Part shown: one piece after another, positions 34,809 to 43,535 of the stretch | Numbering within the stretch: the stretch's first letter is position 1 | Layout of the letters: every line of letters starts with the position of its first letter | NCBI GenBank assembly: GCA_963720705.1 | Contig: CAVRGJ010000001.1 | Span: forward strand, 434,001 to 498,000 | From: DASWJZ01 sp963720705 | GTDB lineage: Bacteria > Pseudomonadota > Alphaproteobacteria > Rhizobiales > Afifellaceae | Reading direction: 5' to 3' | Length of the DNA: 64,000 nucleotides | Translations under genes and position numbers: made by a program | The notes under the pieces: model-generated | The model's input: only the letters and a program-made list of their open reading frames with translations | The model's database searches: none | What the model was told of the DNA's origin: nothing

Positions 34809-35801
34809 ATGATCGACGTCACAATCCTCTATTCGCCGGACGGCTCGGTTTCATCCTCGATCGCGCCGCTCGAAGTCTTCTACGCAGCGGGCACGCGGTG
34901 GAATCTCTGCGTGAGCTCCGACCCGGAGCCGAGGTTTCGAGTCACGACCGTCTCAGTCGACGGAAAGCCGGTCGTCGGCGGCGCCGGCGTGCGGGTCATT
35001 CCCGACAAGCCCATGTCGGCGATCGAGCACACCAACCTCGTACTCGTTCCCTCCGGAGGCACTGACCTCGATCTCCTAATCGAGAAGAGCGCTCCGCTGA
35101 TCCCGTGGCTCCGCGAGATCCACGCCAAGGGCGCGCTGGTGGCAGGCGTTTGCACGGGTGTCGCGATCCTCGCCGAAGCGGGACTGCTCGAAGGGCGGCG
35201 CGCAACCACGCATTGGGCCGTCGCTGATCAATATCGGGAGCGCTATCCAAACGTCGATTGGCAACCACAGCTCCTCGTCACTGAGGACCGCGGCGTGCTC
35301 TGCGGCGGCGGCGTCTATGCCTCCATCGATCTTTCGCTCTACATCGTCGAAAAGCTTTGCGGCCGGGACGTCGCAATCGGCTGCGCGAAGTCGCTGGTCC
35401 TGCAGATGCCCCGCACCTACCAGACGGGATTTTCCGTCGTGCCTTATGGCACCGACCACGCCGACGCGATCATCCGCCGCGCGGAAGACTGGCTGCACGC
35501 ACACTTCCCCGACGAGGTCGACATCGACCGGCTCGCCGCGGAGATGGCATTGACGCCACGCACGTTCCTGCGCCGCTTCAAGGCGGCGACCGGCGAGACA
35601 CCCCTCGCCTATCTTCAGCGCCTCAGAATCGACGCCGCGAAGCGGATGCTCGAAGAGGACCGCCTCACCATTCAGGAAGTGGGAATTGCGGTCGGCTACG
35701 AAGACGTCGCGTTCTTCCGCAACCTCTTCAAACGTCACCTGGGGCTGACACCCGGCGCCTACCGCGAGCGCTATGGACGAACGATCTCGACGGCCGCCTA
35801 A
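34809..35801 (+). CDS. GlxA-type AraC-family regulator with DJ-1/PfpI domain
   Basis: About 330 residues. Residues 1-185 form a DJ-1/PfpI-like sensor: PLEVFYAAGTRW, LVLVPSGGTDLD, and the nucleophile-elbow-like VAGVCTGVAILAEAGLL with Cys. The C-terminal 110 residues contain two AraC helix-turn-helices (IDRLAAEMALTPRTFLRRF and IQEVGIAVGYEDVAFFRNLF). This architecture is that of carnitine/dimethylglycine-type regulators. The ATG at 34809 (MIDVTILYSPDG) is used; a GTG at 34800 is possible. Its target is unknown. Confidence 0.88.
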   Translation: MIDVTILYSPDGSVSSSIAPLEVFYAAGTRWNLCVSSDPEPRFRVTTVSVDGKPVVGGAGVRVIPDKPMSAIEHTNLVLVPSGGTDLDLLIEKSAPLIPWLREIHAKGALVAGVCTGVAILAEAGLLEGRRATTHWAVADQYRERYPNVDWQPQLLVTEDRGVLCGGGVYASIDLSLYIVEKLCGRDVAIGCAKSLVLQMPRTYQTGFSVVPYGTDHADAIIRRAEDWLHAHFPDEVDIDRLAAEMALTPRTFLRRFKAATGETPLAYLQRLRIDAAKRMLEEDRLTIQEVGIAVGYEDVAFFRNLFKRHLGLTPGAYRERYGRTISTAA

Positions 35802-36982
35802 CGAGCGGCGCGGTAGGATCTGAGCGACCACGTCTCCCAGATCGCGACGACGACGAGCACGCCCGACGCCGCCGCGCCGAGGAGGAGCGGCGTCGCGTAT
35901 GAGGCGGCGGGGACAAGCACGGCGAGCGCCGCCAAGCCGACCAGATGCGAAAGCGGCAGCCAAGTCGCGACAGAGCGCTTGAAGAGGATGTTGCCGAGGA
36001 GGTAAAGCGCCGGGCCGCCGAGCACGGCGGCAGTGGTCGCCGTCTCCATGTGGCCGGCGGGATGCGCCAACACCAGTTCGTCGGCGACGGCTGCGACGAT
36101 GATGCCGGCGACGATGAAGATATGGATGTAGGTGTAGGAGAGTCGGCCAAGCCGCGCGGGATCAGCGGATTGCGCGATCAAGTGGCTCGCCTTCTCCGCG
36201 CCGATGTTGAAGTAGATCCACCACATCGCGACGCTTCCGAGGAAGGCGCTGATGAAGGCGGCTAGAGTTGCGGGGTTCCATTCAAGTTCCGCGAACGTCG
36301 CCCCGGTGACTAGAACTGACTCGCCCAGCGCAATGATGATGAACAGGCCGCAGCGCTCGGCCATGTGGCCGCCGGCAATTTCCCAGTCAGCCGTCGTCGA
36401 GCGGCCGAGGCCGGGCACGAAGTAGCCTGCCGACGGACCAACATATTCGATTGCAAGCCCGACCAGCCAAAGCGTAAGGCGCAGTTCGTGCGAGGCCAGC
36501 CCGCCCGCGAGCCAGAAGGCGGCGGCCGTGGCAAGCCATGCCGTGATGCGCTGGAAATTGCGGAAGTTGCCGGGGCTATGACCCTTGAACGCCCACAGCA
36601 AGAACAGGGCTCGGCCAACCTGCATGCACGCATAGGCACCGGCGAAGGCCAGCCCTAATCTGTCGAATGCTTCGGGGATGGACGCAGAGAGGAGCAATCC
36701 GGCGAGCATCAGCGCAAACAGCATCAGCCGGACGGGCGCTTTCTGCGGATCAAGCCAGTTGGTGGCCCAGGCCGTATAGACCCACACCCACCAGACCGCG
36801 AAGAGCAGCATCGCCGTGTGCAAAAGCCCGACAAGCGTCAAATCATGTAACAGTCCGTGCGAGAGCTGCGTGACTGCGAAGACGAAGACCAGGTCGAAGA
36901 AGAGCTCGACGAAGGTGACGCGGCCGTCTTCGCTGGAGCCGCGGGCGCGAAGCAGATCAGTGTCGGCCGCGAGAATCGCCAT
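35798..36982 (-). CDS. LtrA-family membrane protein
   Basis: A 394-residue polytopic protein with about ten hydrophobic helices. It begins EDGRVTFVELFFDLVFVFAV, the LtrA signature, and includes GHMAERCGLFIIIALGES and SYTYIHIFIVAGIIVAAVAD. LtrA was first named for low-temperature growth in Listeria; its function is unclear. It overlaps the end of the glxA-type gene by 4 bases, tail to tail. Confidence 0.85.
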   Translation of the reverse strand: MAILAADTDLLRARGSSEDGRVTFVELFFDLVFVFAVTQLSHGLLHDLTLVGLLHTAMLLFAVWWVWVYTAWATNWLDPQKAPVRLMLFALMLAGLLLSASIPEAFDRLGLAFAGAYACMQVGRALFLLWAFKGHSPGNFRNFQRITAWLATAAAFWLAGGLASHELRLTLWLVGLAIEYVGPSAGYFVPGLGRSTTADWEIAGGHMAERCGLFIIIALGESVLVTGATFAELEWNPATLAAFISAFLGSVAMWWIYFNIGAEKASHLIAQSADPARLGRLSYTYIHIFIVAGIIVAAVADELVLAHPAGHMETATTAAVLGGPALYLLGNILFKRSVATWLPLSHLVGLAALAVLVPAASYATPLLLGAAASGVLVVVAIWETWSLRSYRAAR

Positions 36983-37163
36983 CCGCTCTTTCTAACCGCT
37001 CCTTGCGACGGTGGCATTCGCGTCTTGGCTTTCGCTGTCCGCCAACTGCCCGCGACATATGGGCAAGGAACATCATCGGCTGCAAAGGCGTTTGGGTATC
37101 GTAAGCCGGCATACGCTCACTGCGTTAGCTGCCCTGCCCGGCGACTGTATTAGGGAACTCACA

Positions 37164-37562
37164 ATGGCGAGAGCAACTTCCGCCGGCGCGGCCTTTGGCG
37201 GCTGGCTTCTAGTCCTAAGTTCGGCTGTCGGACTTGGTGTTTCGATCTTCGATTATTTCGGCGATATCGGTATTCGAGGGACGCAGGGCGTGCTCCTCGT
37301 CATCGTCTCGACGGCGCTTATCCTGGGCGCGTCCCTGATCATCGCAGTTGCGCCGATGCGGGAATGGACCGGCGTCATTCTCATGATCCTCATTTTCCTC
37401 GGCATTATGGGGACCGGGCTCGCCGCCTACTTCCTCGAGGCGACGTGGCTCCTTGCCTCGATGGCCGCGGCGTTGATCGCCTGGTTCGTCCGCGCGGCCT
37501 TCGCCACCGAAGCGGCGATGCAGTCCAGAGCGTCGCGCGCGCAAACGGGGTACGTGTCATGA
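37164..37562 (+). CDS. Four-helix membrane protein coupled to PQQ dehydrogenase gene
   Basis: A 132-residue protein with four hydrophobic helices: GGWLLVLSSAVGLGVSIFDY, VLLVIVSTALILGASLIIAV, VILMILIFLGIMGTGLAAYF and LLASMAAALIAWFVRA. Its stop overlaps the start of the PQQ dehydrogenase gene by ATGA, so they are translated together. Membrane-bound glucose dehydrogenases carry a comparable 4-5-helix N-terminal anchor fused to the propeller. A separate anchor subunit is therefore a reasonable inference. AGGGAA lies upstream of the start at 37164. Confidence 0.72.
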   Translation: MARATSAGAAFGGWLLVLSSAVGLGVSIFDYFGDIGIRGTQGVLLVIVSTALILGASLIIAVAPMREWTGVILMILIFLGIMGTGLAAYFLEATWLLASMAAALIAWFVRAAFATEAAMQSRASRAQTGYVS

Positions 37563-39665
37563 GCTTCCTTCCCCGCTCCCGCTTCTTTTCCGGACCGCCC
37601 ATCCTCGCCGGCGCTCTCCTCGCCGCGTCGGTGTCGCTCGCGCAAGATCATAGTGCCCCTGCCCGGGATCAAAGCACGCCCGCAGCGGGCGCCCCTGCAA
37701 CGAGCCAGCTGGCACCTGCGCAAGGTCAGGCCGCACCATCTGCGAGCGAACCTGCGACCGCGCAGGATCAAACTGCGCCCGCACCGGCGAGGTCCCGCTG
37801 CCGAGCCTCCGCTTCCAGAGTACGAGGCTGCGTCTCGCAAAGATCAGACCTGGTACACGTTCAACGGTGACCTGAAGGCGCAGAAATATTCGGCGGCCGA
37901 TCAGATCACGCCGCAAAATGTAAAGAACCTGGAGGTTGCCTGGCAAATGCATACGGGCGACGTCTCCGACGGTAGCGACGGCAAGCCCGTCTCGGACTGG
38001 TCGGCAACGCCGCTTTTCGTGAACGATACGGTCTATCTCTCGACCCCCTTCTATCGAATCTTCGCGCTTGCGCCCGACACCGGGAAGGTGAAGTGGACCT
38101 ACGACACCAAGTCGACACTGAAGGCGGAAACGCAGCCCGATTTGAAGACGCGCGGCGTCGCCTATTGGCAAGCCGCCTCGCCTCGGGCCGGCCAGCCCTG
38201 CCAGAAGATCGTCTACATCGGCACGATGGACGCCAAGCTGCACGCAGTCGATGCCGACACCGGGAAGCTCTGCAGCGGCTTTGCCAATGGCGGCATCCTC
38301 GACGTCAATCAATGGAACACGACGAACGACAAATGGCCGCTTTCGCTACTGCAGCCGCCGACCGTCTATAAGAACACGCTGTTCATCGGTTGGGCGGGCA
38401 AGGACTGGGCCGATTCGGAGGCGCCTCCTGGCCGGGTTTTCGCGGTGGATGCCGAGACCGGCCAGCTCAAGTGGACGTTCGACGCCCTTCCCGAGACGCA
38501 GGCAAAAAAGACCGGCACGTCCAATGTCTGGGCATCGATGTCCGTCGACCCGGAGCACGGCATCCTCTATCTGCCGGTCAGCTCGCCGAGCCCGAACTAT
38601 TACGGCGGAAACCGGCCGGAGAAGCTGCCGCTCGCGACTTCCGTTACGGCGCTCAATGCCGATACCGGCGAGGTTATCTGGAGCCGGCAGCTCGTCCATC
38701 ACGACATCTGGGACTACGACACGAACTCAGCGCCCGTGCTCGTCGACATCAAGAAGGGTGGGCAGACAATTCCGGCGCTTGTCCAATCCTCGAAGCAGGG
38801 TTTCCTCTACGTCCTCAACCGGCTGACCGGCGAGCCGATCTACCCCATCGACGAGAAGCCGGTGCCGCGATCCGACATTCCGGAGGAGAAGGATTCGCCG
38901 ACCCAGCCTTACGTCGCAACGCCGAAGCCAGTCGTCCCCGACCAGTGGCCCGGAGTTTCGACCCTCGCGGACATCGCGAGCTTCGGCGGCTGCAGCCGCA
39001 CGGCGGAGAACCTGCGTTACGATGGCCGTTTCACGCCGCCGAGTCTTGAAGGCAGTCTGACATATCCGGCTACGGTTGGCGGTACGGAGTGGGGCGGCGG
39101 CGCGGTCGATCCGACGACCGGCACCTACGTCGTGAACAGCTCAAGCGTCGTGCAGATCTACCAGCTCATCAAGCGCGCGGACTATAAGGCGAAGAGCAAC
39201 AACGGCGAGAAGAGTGGCTACTTCGCGCAGGCCGGCGCACCCTACGGGTTTCATATCAGGACGTTCTTGAACGCTCTTGGGATGCCGTGCTGGAAGCCGC
39301 CGTACGGAACCCTCGCCTCCTATGACCTTAGCACCGGCAAGCTCCTGTGGAAGGAGCCGTTCGGCGAGGTGCAGAAGTGGGGATTCTACATGCCGAAGTC
39401 ATGGGGTTCGGTAACGATTGGCGCACCTGTCGTCACCAAATCCGGCCTGGTCTTCATCGGCGCCTCGATGGACTCGCGCGTCCGCGCGATCGACCTGAAG
39501 ACCGGCAAAGTGTTGTGGAAAGCGCTCGTCGACGCGCCTGCCGTCGCTATGCCAGCGACCTATACCTACAAGGGCAAGCAATATGTGGTATTTGCAGTCG
39601 GCGGAAACGCGATCCTGACGCCACGCGTAAGCGATCAGGTCGTAGCCTTCGCGTTGCCGGGTTGA
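37559..39665 (+). CDS. PQQ-dependent dehydrogenase (glucose-dehydrogenase type), frameshifted as read
   Basis: A periplasmic eight-bladed propeller quinoprotein. ATG 37559 starts a signal peptide (FSGPPILAGALLAASVSLAQ) and a Gln/Ala/Pro-rich linker. The frame breaks near 37793; removing one base joins it to GPAAEPPLPEYEAASRKDQT. The propeller then runs on: DQTWYTFNGDLKAQKYSA, NVKNLEVAWQMHTGD, PLFVNDTVYLSTPFYRIFAL, the W-motif repeats DPEHGILYLPVSSPSPNYYG and LVHHDIWDYDTNSAPVL (catalytic Asp-His region), and closing blades GSVTIGAPVVTKSGLVFIGA. It resembles membrane-bound mGDH without its fused helices. Sugar or alcohol oxidation feeding ubiquinone is expected. The substrate is not known. Confidence 0.87.
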
Positions 39666-39668
39666 CGG

Positions 39669-42600
39669 CTAGAACAGCGCAAGCTGTGCCGCCTCCGGTC
39701 GCCGGCGCGGCAATGTCTTAGGCTGATCGCGAAGCAGCTCCGCCTCGATGTCGGTGAGGAAGGGAGACGCATCGAGCTTGCGGTGCTTGCCCCGCCATGT
39801 GCGCTCCTCCGCGCGTGTCAGGAAGAGCCGGTCCTTGGCGCGCGTCATCGCGACGTAGAAGAGCCGGCGTTCTTCCGCGAGGCTTGCTTCTTCGGCTGCG
39901 CCAAAATGGAGCGGGACGATGCCATCCTCCAAGCCGACCACAAAGACCACGGAAAATTCGAGCCCCTTCGCTGCGTGCATGGTCAGAAGCGCGACGCGAT
40001 CGGCGCGCGGATCGTAGAAATCGGATTCGTCGGCAAGCGCTATCAATTCACGGAAGCGCGCGCGGTCGCTGCCGCTCTGTGCAGCAAGCTCCGTCAGCCA
40101 ACGCACCGCTTCGCTCGTTTCGCTGGCAGCGGACTTCGCCGCGTCGCGCAGCGCGTCGGCAAGCGGCGTGTCCGGCCTGGCGTCGAGCGCTGAAAGCAAC
40201 GCGCGAACGGCTTCGTTGTCGCGAAGCGGACCGCGCGCGCTTATCGCAAATGGCATACCGGAGCGCTGGAACGCCTCGACGAGCGCGGTGGACTGCGCCT
40301 CGGTTCGATAGAGCACTGCGATGTCGCCGAAGGCGACGCCGCTTTGCGGCGCTTCCCGGCCGCGGCCGCTGTCGATCGAGAAGAAGCTGTGGCCGCCAAG
40401 GAGCTTTTCGACTTCGGCGACGACGAATTCCGCTTCGGCGCGCTCGGTCGGCGCGGCGTGAATCGTGATCCGGTCGTGCATCTCCCGCACGATCTCCGCG
40501 AGGCTCGGCTCCGCGTTCGTTGCGATCACCTGCGACGCGGCTTGCACGATCGTGCCGCTCGAACGGTAGTTCTTGCGGAGCCGCAGAGTTTTCGCGGTGG
40601 GATAATCCTTCACTAAACGCGCGAAAGACGACGCGTCGGCGCCGCGGAAGCCGTAGATCGCCTGGTCGGGGTCGCCGATCACGCAGAGATCGGCAGGCGC
40701 GATCAGACAAAGCAGCCGATATTGCGCTTCGTCCAAATCCTGGAACTCATCCACGCAAGTCGCGCGGAATTTTCCGCGCACGCGCGCAGCGAATGCCGCG
40801 TCGCGCTCCAGTGCCTCGACGGCGAGCAGGACGAGATCGTCGAAATCGACCCAATTGCGGGTCGTCATCAATACGGCGTAAGCGGCGATGGCGGTCGCCA
40901 GCTTCTCGTCGATTGCAGCGGATGCGCCTCGCTTCACCTTGGAGATGCGACGAAGAAGCTGCGCTGCCTTGCTCTGCGTGACGTTCAGCGTTTCCGCGAG
41001 CCCCTTCACGCGCTCCGCCTCGCCGGCGACGGCGAAACCGAGACCGAGATGGGCCGCGTGCGGACTCTCGCGAAGGATCGAGAGGCCGAGCGAATGGAAC
41101 GTATGGACTGGAACCTTGCTCGCGTTAGCGGGCAACAGACGTTGAAGCCGCTCGCGCATCTCGCCGGCGGCGCGTCGGGTGAAGGTGATCGCTAGGCAGC
41201 TTTCCGCGGGCACGCCGCGCTCGGCGACGAGATGCGCGATTCTGTGCGTGAGCATCCGCGTCTTGCCGGAGCCCGGCCCTGCGATGACGATCAACGGGCC
41301 TTCGGCGACCGCGGCGGCGCGCTGGTCGGCGTCGAGGGCGGCGAGAATCGAGGACGTGTCGGACGCAGCTTCAATTCCTCTCCCCTCTGGGGAGAGGTCG
41401 GCCGAGCGAAGCTGAGGCCGGGTGAGGGGGAGGATCGCGGCATCGGCTCCCTCGCCGGTCGCCTTCGGCGACACCCTCTCCTCGGTGGGGAGAGCATTCG
41501 CCGGTTGCCGACGATCCTTGTCCGTCTGCCTGGTAGCAGCGGGCGCATCGAACAGAAGCGCCCCGCCCTTCCGCTTCTCAAGCTCACCCGGCTCGAAAAG
41601 CCGGATGACACCGTATTCGCCGTCGTAGCCCGCTTCGCGGATTACTTTGCCGGCGCGAAGGCGAGTGATGGCCTCCGCAAGAAGCGGCGAACCAGCGTCT
41701 TCAATCTCTTCGACCGGCGTCGATTCCAAAATCTGAAGCTCGGGCCCGAGCCGGGCGAGCGCCTGGTCGTAACTCTCTGCGACCCGCTTTGACGAAGGGC
41801 CGGCGCCTGCAATCTCGGCGCTGATCTCCGGCAATGGCACAAGGCTCTTCACCTCGCCCGCATTCGGCGGCGGCATCGGCGCGTCGCGATCGGCGAGCAT
41901 CTCGACGCGGTGCTCGACGCCGATGGTCAGCGGGCCGCCGCAGACTGGGCAGCGGCCGCCGTTCGTGATCGTCTCCTTCGGCTCGAGCCTGACGCCGCAT
42001 TTCCGATGCCCGTCGGCGTGGTACTTCCCCTCCTCCGGGAAGAATTCCACGGTGCCGCCATAGCCCTCCCCGGTCGCAAGCGCGCGGCGCAGCGAGAAGT
42101 AATCCGGCGCGCAGTCGAAGAACGTCGCCTCGCGCCCGAGCTTTCCCGGCGAGTGCGCATCGGAATTCGAGGTGAGCCGGTATCGGTCGAGGAAAGAGAT
42201 ACGCCAGTTCATCGCCGGATCGGAGGAAAGCCCGGTCTCGACCGCAAAGATGTAGCCGGAAAGATCACCATAACACTCGGCGATCGAATCGAAGCCCGAT
42301 TGCGAGCCGAGCGCTGCGAACCAAGGCGTCCAGATATGCGCCGGGACGAGATAGGCGTCGGGGCCGCTCGCAAGGGCGATCTCAAGAAGATTGCGCAAGT
42401 CGAGGCCGAGGATCGGGCGGCCGTCAGAGGCGATGTTGCCGATCGTGGCGAGCTTCGCGGCAAGCCGATCGACCGTCGGGAAATCCGGCGCGTAGATCAG
42501 GTGATGGATTTTGCGGGTCTTCTCGCCCTTCTTGTAGATCGTGGAAATCTCGGTTGAGAGCATGAAGGAGGGGAGCGCGCGGCATGACGGCGGAAGCTTT

Positions 42601-42827
42601 TCCACCATCGCCGATTCGATCTCCGGCCTCAGCCGGAAGAGCCCCGACGCGGCCGGAACGAGCTTTTCCTTCAGCTCCTGAAGCCACACCGGATGCACGC
42701 AGTCGCCAGTCGCGACGATTGCGATCCCCTTGCGCGCGCCCCAGAAGGCCAAGTGCTCAAGGTCGAGATCGCGGCTCGTCGCGCGCGAATATTTCGAGTG
42801 GACGTGGAGGTCGGCGTGAAAGCGCAT
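39669..42827 (-). CDS. EndoQ-like PHP nuclease fused to UvrD-type helicase
   Basis: A 1052-residue fusion. Residues 1-250 are a PHP-type metal phosphoesterase: FHADLHVHSKYSRATSRDLD, VATGDCVHPVWLQEL, STEIS and SDAHSPGKLG. These are the segments of archaeal endonuclease Q, which nicks DNA 5' of deaminated bases. A Zn-ribbon follows: Cys277 (RKCGV) and CPVCGGPLTIGVEHR (Cys293, Cys296), also as in EndoQ. The linker (about 445-484) is encoded by an intergenic-type repeat. The C-terminal 560 residues are a UvrD/Rep helicase with Walker A IAGPGSGKTRML, DEFQDLDEAQY, GDPDQAIYGFRGA, YRSSGTIV and MHAAKGLEFSVVFVV. GGGAG precedes ATG 42827. The role in deaminated-base repair is inferred. Confidence 0.88.
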   Translation of the reverse strand: MRFHADLHVHSKYSRATSRDLDLEHLAFWGARKGIAIVATGDCVHPVWLQELKEKLVPAASGLFRLRPEIESAMVEKLPPSCRALPSFMLSTEISTIYKKGEKTRKIHHLIYAPDFPTVDRLAAKLATIGNIASDGRPILGLDLRNLLEIALASGPDAYLVPAHIWTPWFAALGSQSGFDSIAECYGDLSGYIFAVETGLSSDPAMNWRISFLDRYRLTSNSDAHSPGKLGREATFFDCAPDYFSLRRALATGEGYGGTVEFFPEEGKYHADGHRKCGVRLEPKETITNGGRCPVCGGPLTIGVEHRVEMLADRDAPMPPPNAGEVKSLVPLPEISAEIAGAGPSSKRVAESYDQALARLGPELQILESTPVEEIEDAGSPLLAEAITRLRAGKVIREAGYDGEYGVIRLFEPGELEKRKGGALLFDAPAATRQTDKDRRQPANALPTEERVSPKATGEGADAAILPLTRPQLRSADLSPEGRGIEAASDTSSILAALDADQRAAAVAEGPLIVIAGPGSGKTRMLTHRIAHLVAERGVPAESCLAITFTRRAAGEMRERLQRLLPANASKVPVHTFHSLGLSILRESPHAAHLGLGFAVAGEAERVKGLAETLNVTQSKAAQLLRRISKVKRGASAAIDEKLATAIAAYAVLMTTRNWVDFDDLVLLAVEALERDAAFAARVRGKFRATCVDEFQDLDEAQYRLLCLIAPADLCVIGDPDQAIYGFRGADASSFARLVKDYPTAKTLRLRKNYRSSGTIVQAASQVIATNAEPSLAEIVREMHDRITIHAAPTERAEAEFVVAEVEKLLGGHSFFSIDSGRGREAPQSGVAFGDIAVLYRTEAQSTALVEAFQRSGMPFAISARGPLRDNEAVRALLSALDARPDTPLADALRDAAKSAASETSEAVRWLTELAAQSGSDRARFRELIALADESDFYDPRADRVALLTMHAAKGLEFSVVFVVGLEDGIVPLHFGAAEEASLAEERRLFYVAMTRAKDRLFLTRAEERTWRGKHRKLDASPFLTDIEAELLRDQPKTLPRRRPEAAQLALF
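41377..41494. repeat. GC-rich intergenic-type repeat inside a coding region
   Basis: CCTCTCCCCTCTGGGGAGAGG at the left, GAGCGAAGCTGAGGCC and GTGAGGGGGAGG in the middle, and CACCCTCTCCTC...GGGGAGAG at the right. This is the same composition as short intergenic repeats elsewhere in the window. It reads through in frame and encodes the EndoQ-UvrD linker. Confidence 0.65.
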
Positions 42828-42927
42828 GCTGGCGCTCCCTGCGTGTCCTCTCATCTCTAGACGATTCGGAGCACGCTCACGGATGGCGATGGGTGCGCCC
42901 TGTGGAAAAAGCCGAAAACCATCCGAC

Positions 42928-43029
42928 CGTCGTCACGCCTGGACTTGATCCGGGCTCTATTCCGGAACGGTCCGGGCAGCCGGTGCCGTCACGGAATGGA
43001 TTGCCGGGTCGAGCCCGGCAATAACGACC
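42928..43029. repeat. Family B intergenic repeat, third copy
   Basis: CGTCACGCCTGGACTTGATCC at the left and GATTGCCGGGTCGAGCCCGG at the right, with a central GGAACGGTCCGGGCAGC insert. It lies in the 219-base gap between the EndoQ-UvrD gene and the small membrane-protein gene; nothing else is seen there. Confidence 0.75.
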
Positions 43030-43046
43030 GGGTCGGACGGTCCCAA

Positions 43047-43460
43047 TCATGGCTTCGTATCGAGGTCGGCGTGGAAGGCCTTGATGAAGAGGACGAGCGG
43101 CACGAGAAAGAAGAAGCCGTCGACGGCGAGGATCGGCCAATAGGCGAGCGTGCCGAGCCAGATCATGATGACGGTGAAGAACACCACGCCGAGGAAGCGG
43201 GCGAAAAGCGCCGCGGCGAGGAGCAGCGGGTTGCGGAACGGATTGAGCCCCGCCTGCACATAGGTCAGCGCGATCGTGATCAGGATGTTGCCGGTGTGGC
43301 GCACCCAGACCTGCGGCTCCTGCTCGGGTGGAAAGCCGAGCAGGTCGAAATACCAACTCGGCCAGAAGATCAGGATGATTCCGTTCACGATGTTGACCGC
43401 GACGCCGATCAGGATCACCCGCCCGAGCCATTTCTCGTACGCGTTCTTGCTGGTGCGCAT
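43047..43460 (-). CDS. Small polytopic membrane protein, unknown family
   Basis: A 137-residue protein with four hydrophobic segments, for example VILIGVAVNIVNGIILIFWP and LGVVFFTVIMIWLGTLAYW. A conserved-looking loop YFDLLGFPPEQEPQVWVRHT carries charges. The ATG at 43460 is used. It is in the same direction as the peroxidase/cytochrome operon and separated from the cytochrome gene by a family A repeat. A shared transcript is possible but not shown. Confidence 0.7.
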   Translation of the reverse strand: MRTSKNAYEKWLGRVILIGVAVNIVNGIILIFWPSWYFDLLGFPPEQEPQVWVRHTGNILITIALTYVQAGLNPFRNPLLLAAALFARFLGVVFFTVIMIWLGTLAYWPILAVDGFFFLVPLVLFIKAFHADLDTKP

Positions 43461-43485
43461 CGCCGTTGCTCCCTGGTTCAGAGCC

Positions 43486-43535
43486 GGAGCATGATCTCGT
43501 CCGAAAACCGGTGCCCACTTTTCGGGATCATGCTC
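43486..43535. repeat. 50-bp palindromic repeat, family A, second copy
   Basis: GGAGCATGATCTCGTCCGAA through AAACCGGTGCCCACTTTTCG to GGATCATGCTC. The element ends at base 43535, the last base of the cytochrome gene stop codon, so it abuts the 3' end of the gene. It may act as a hairpin 3' end for that operon. Confidence 0.88.
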
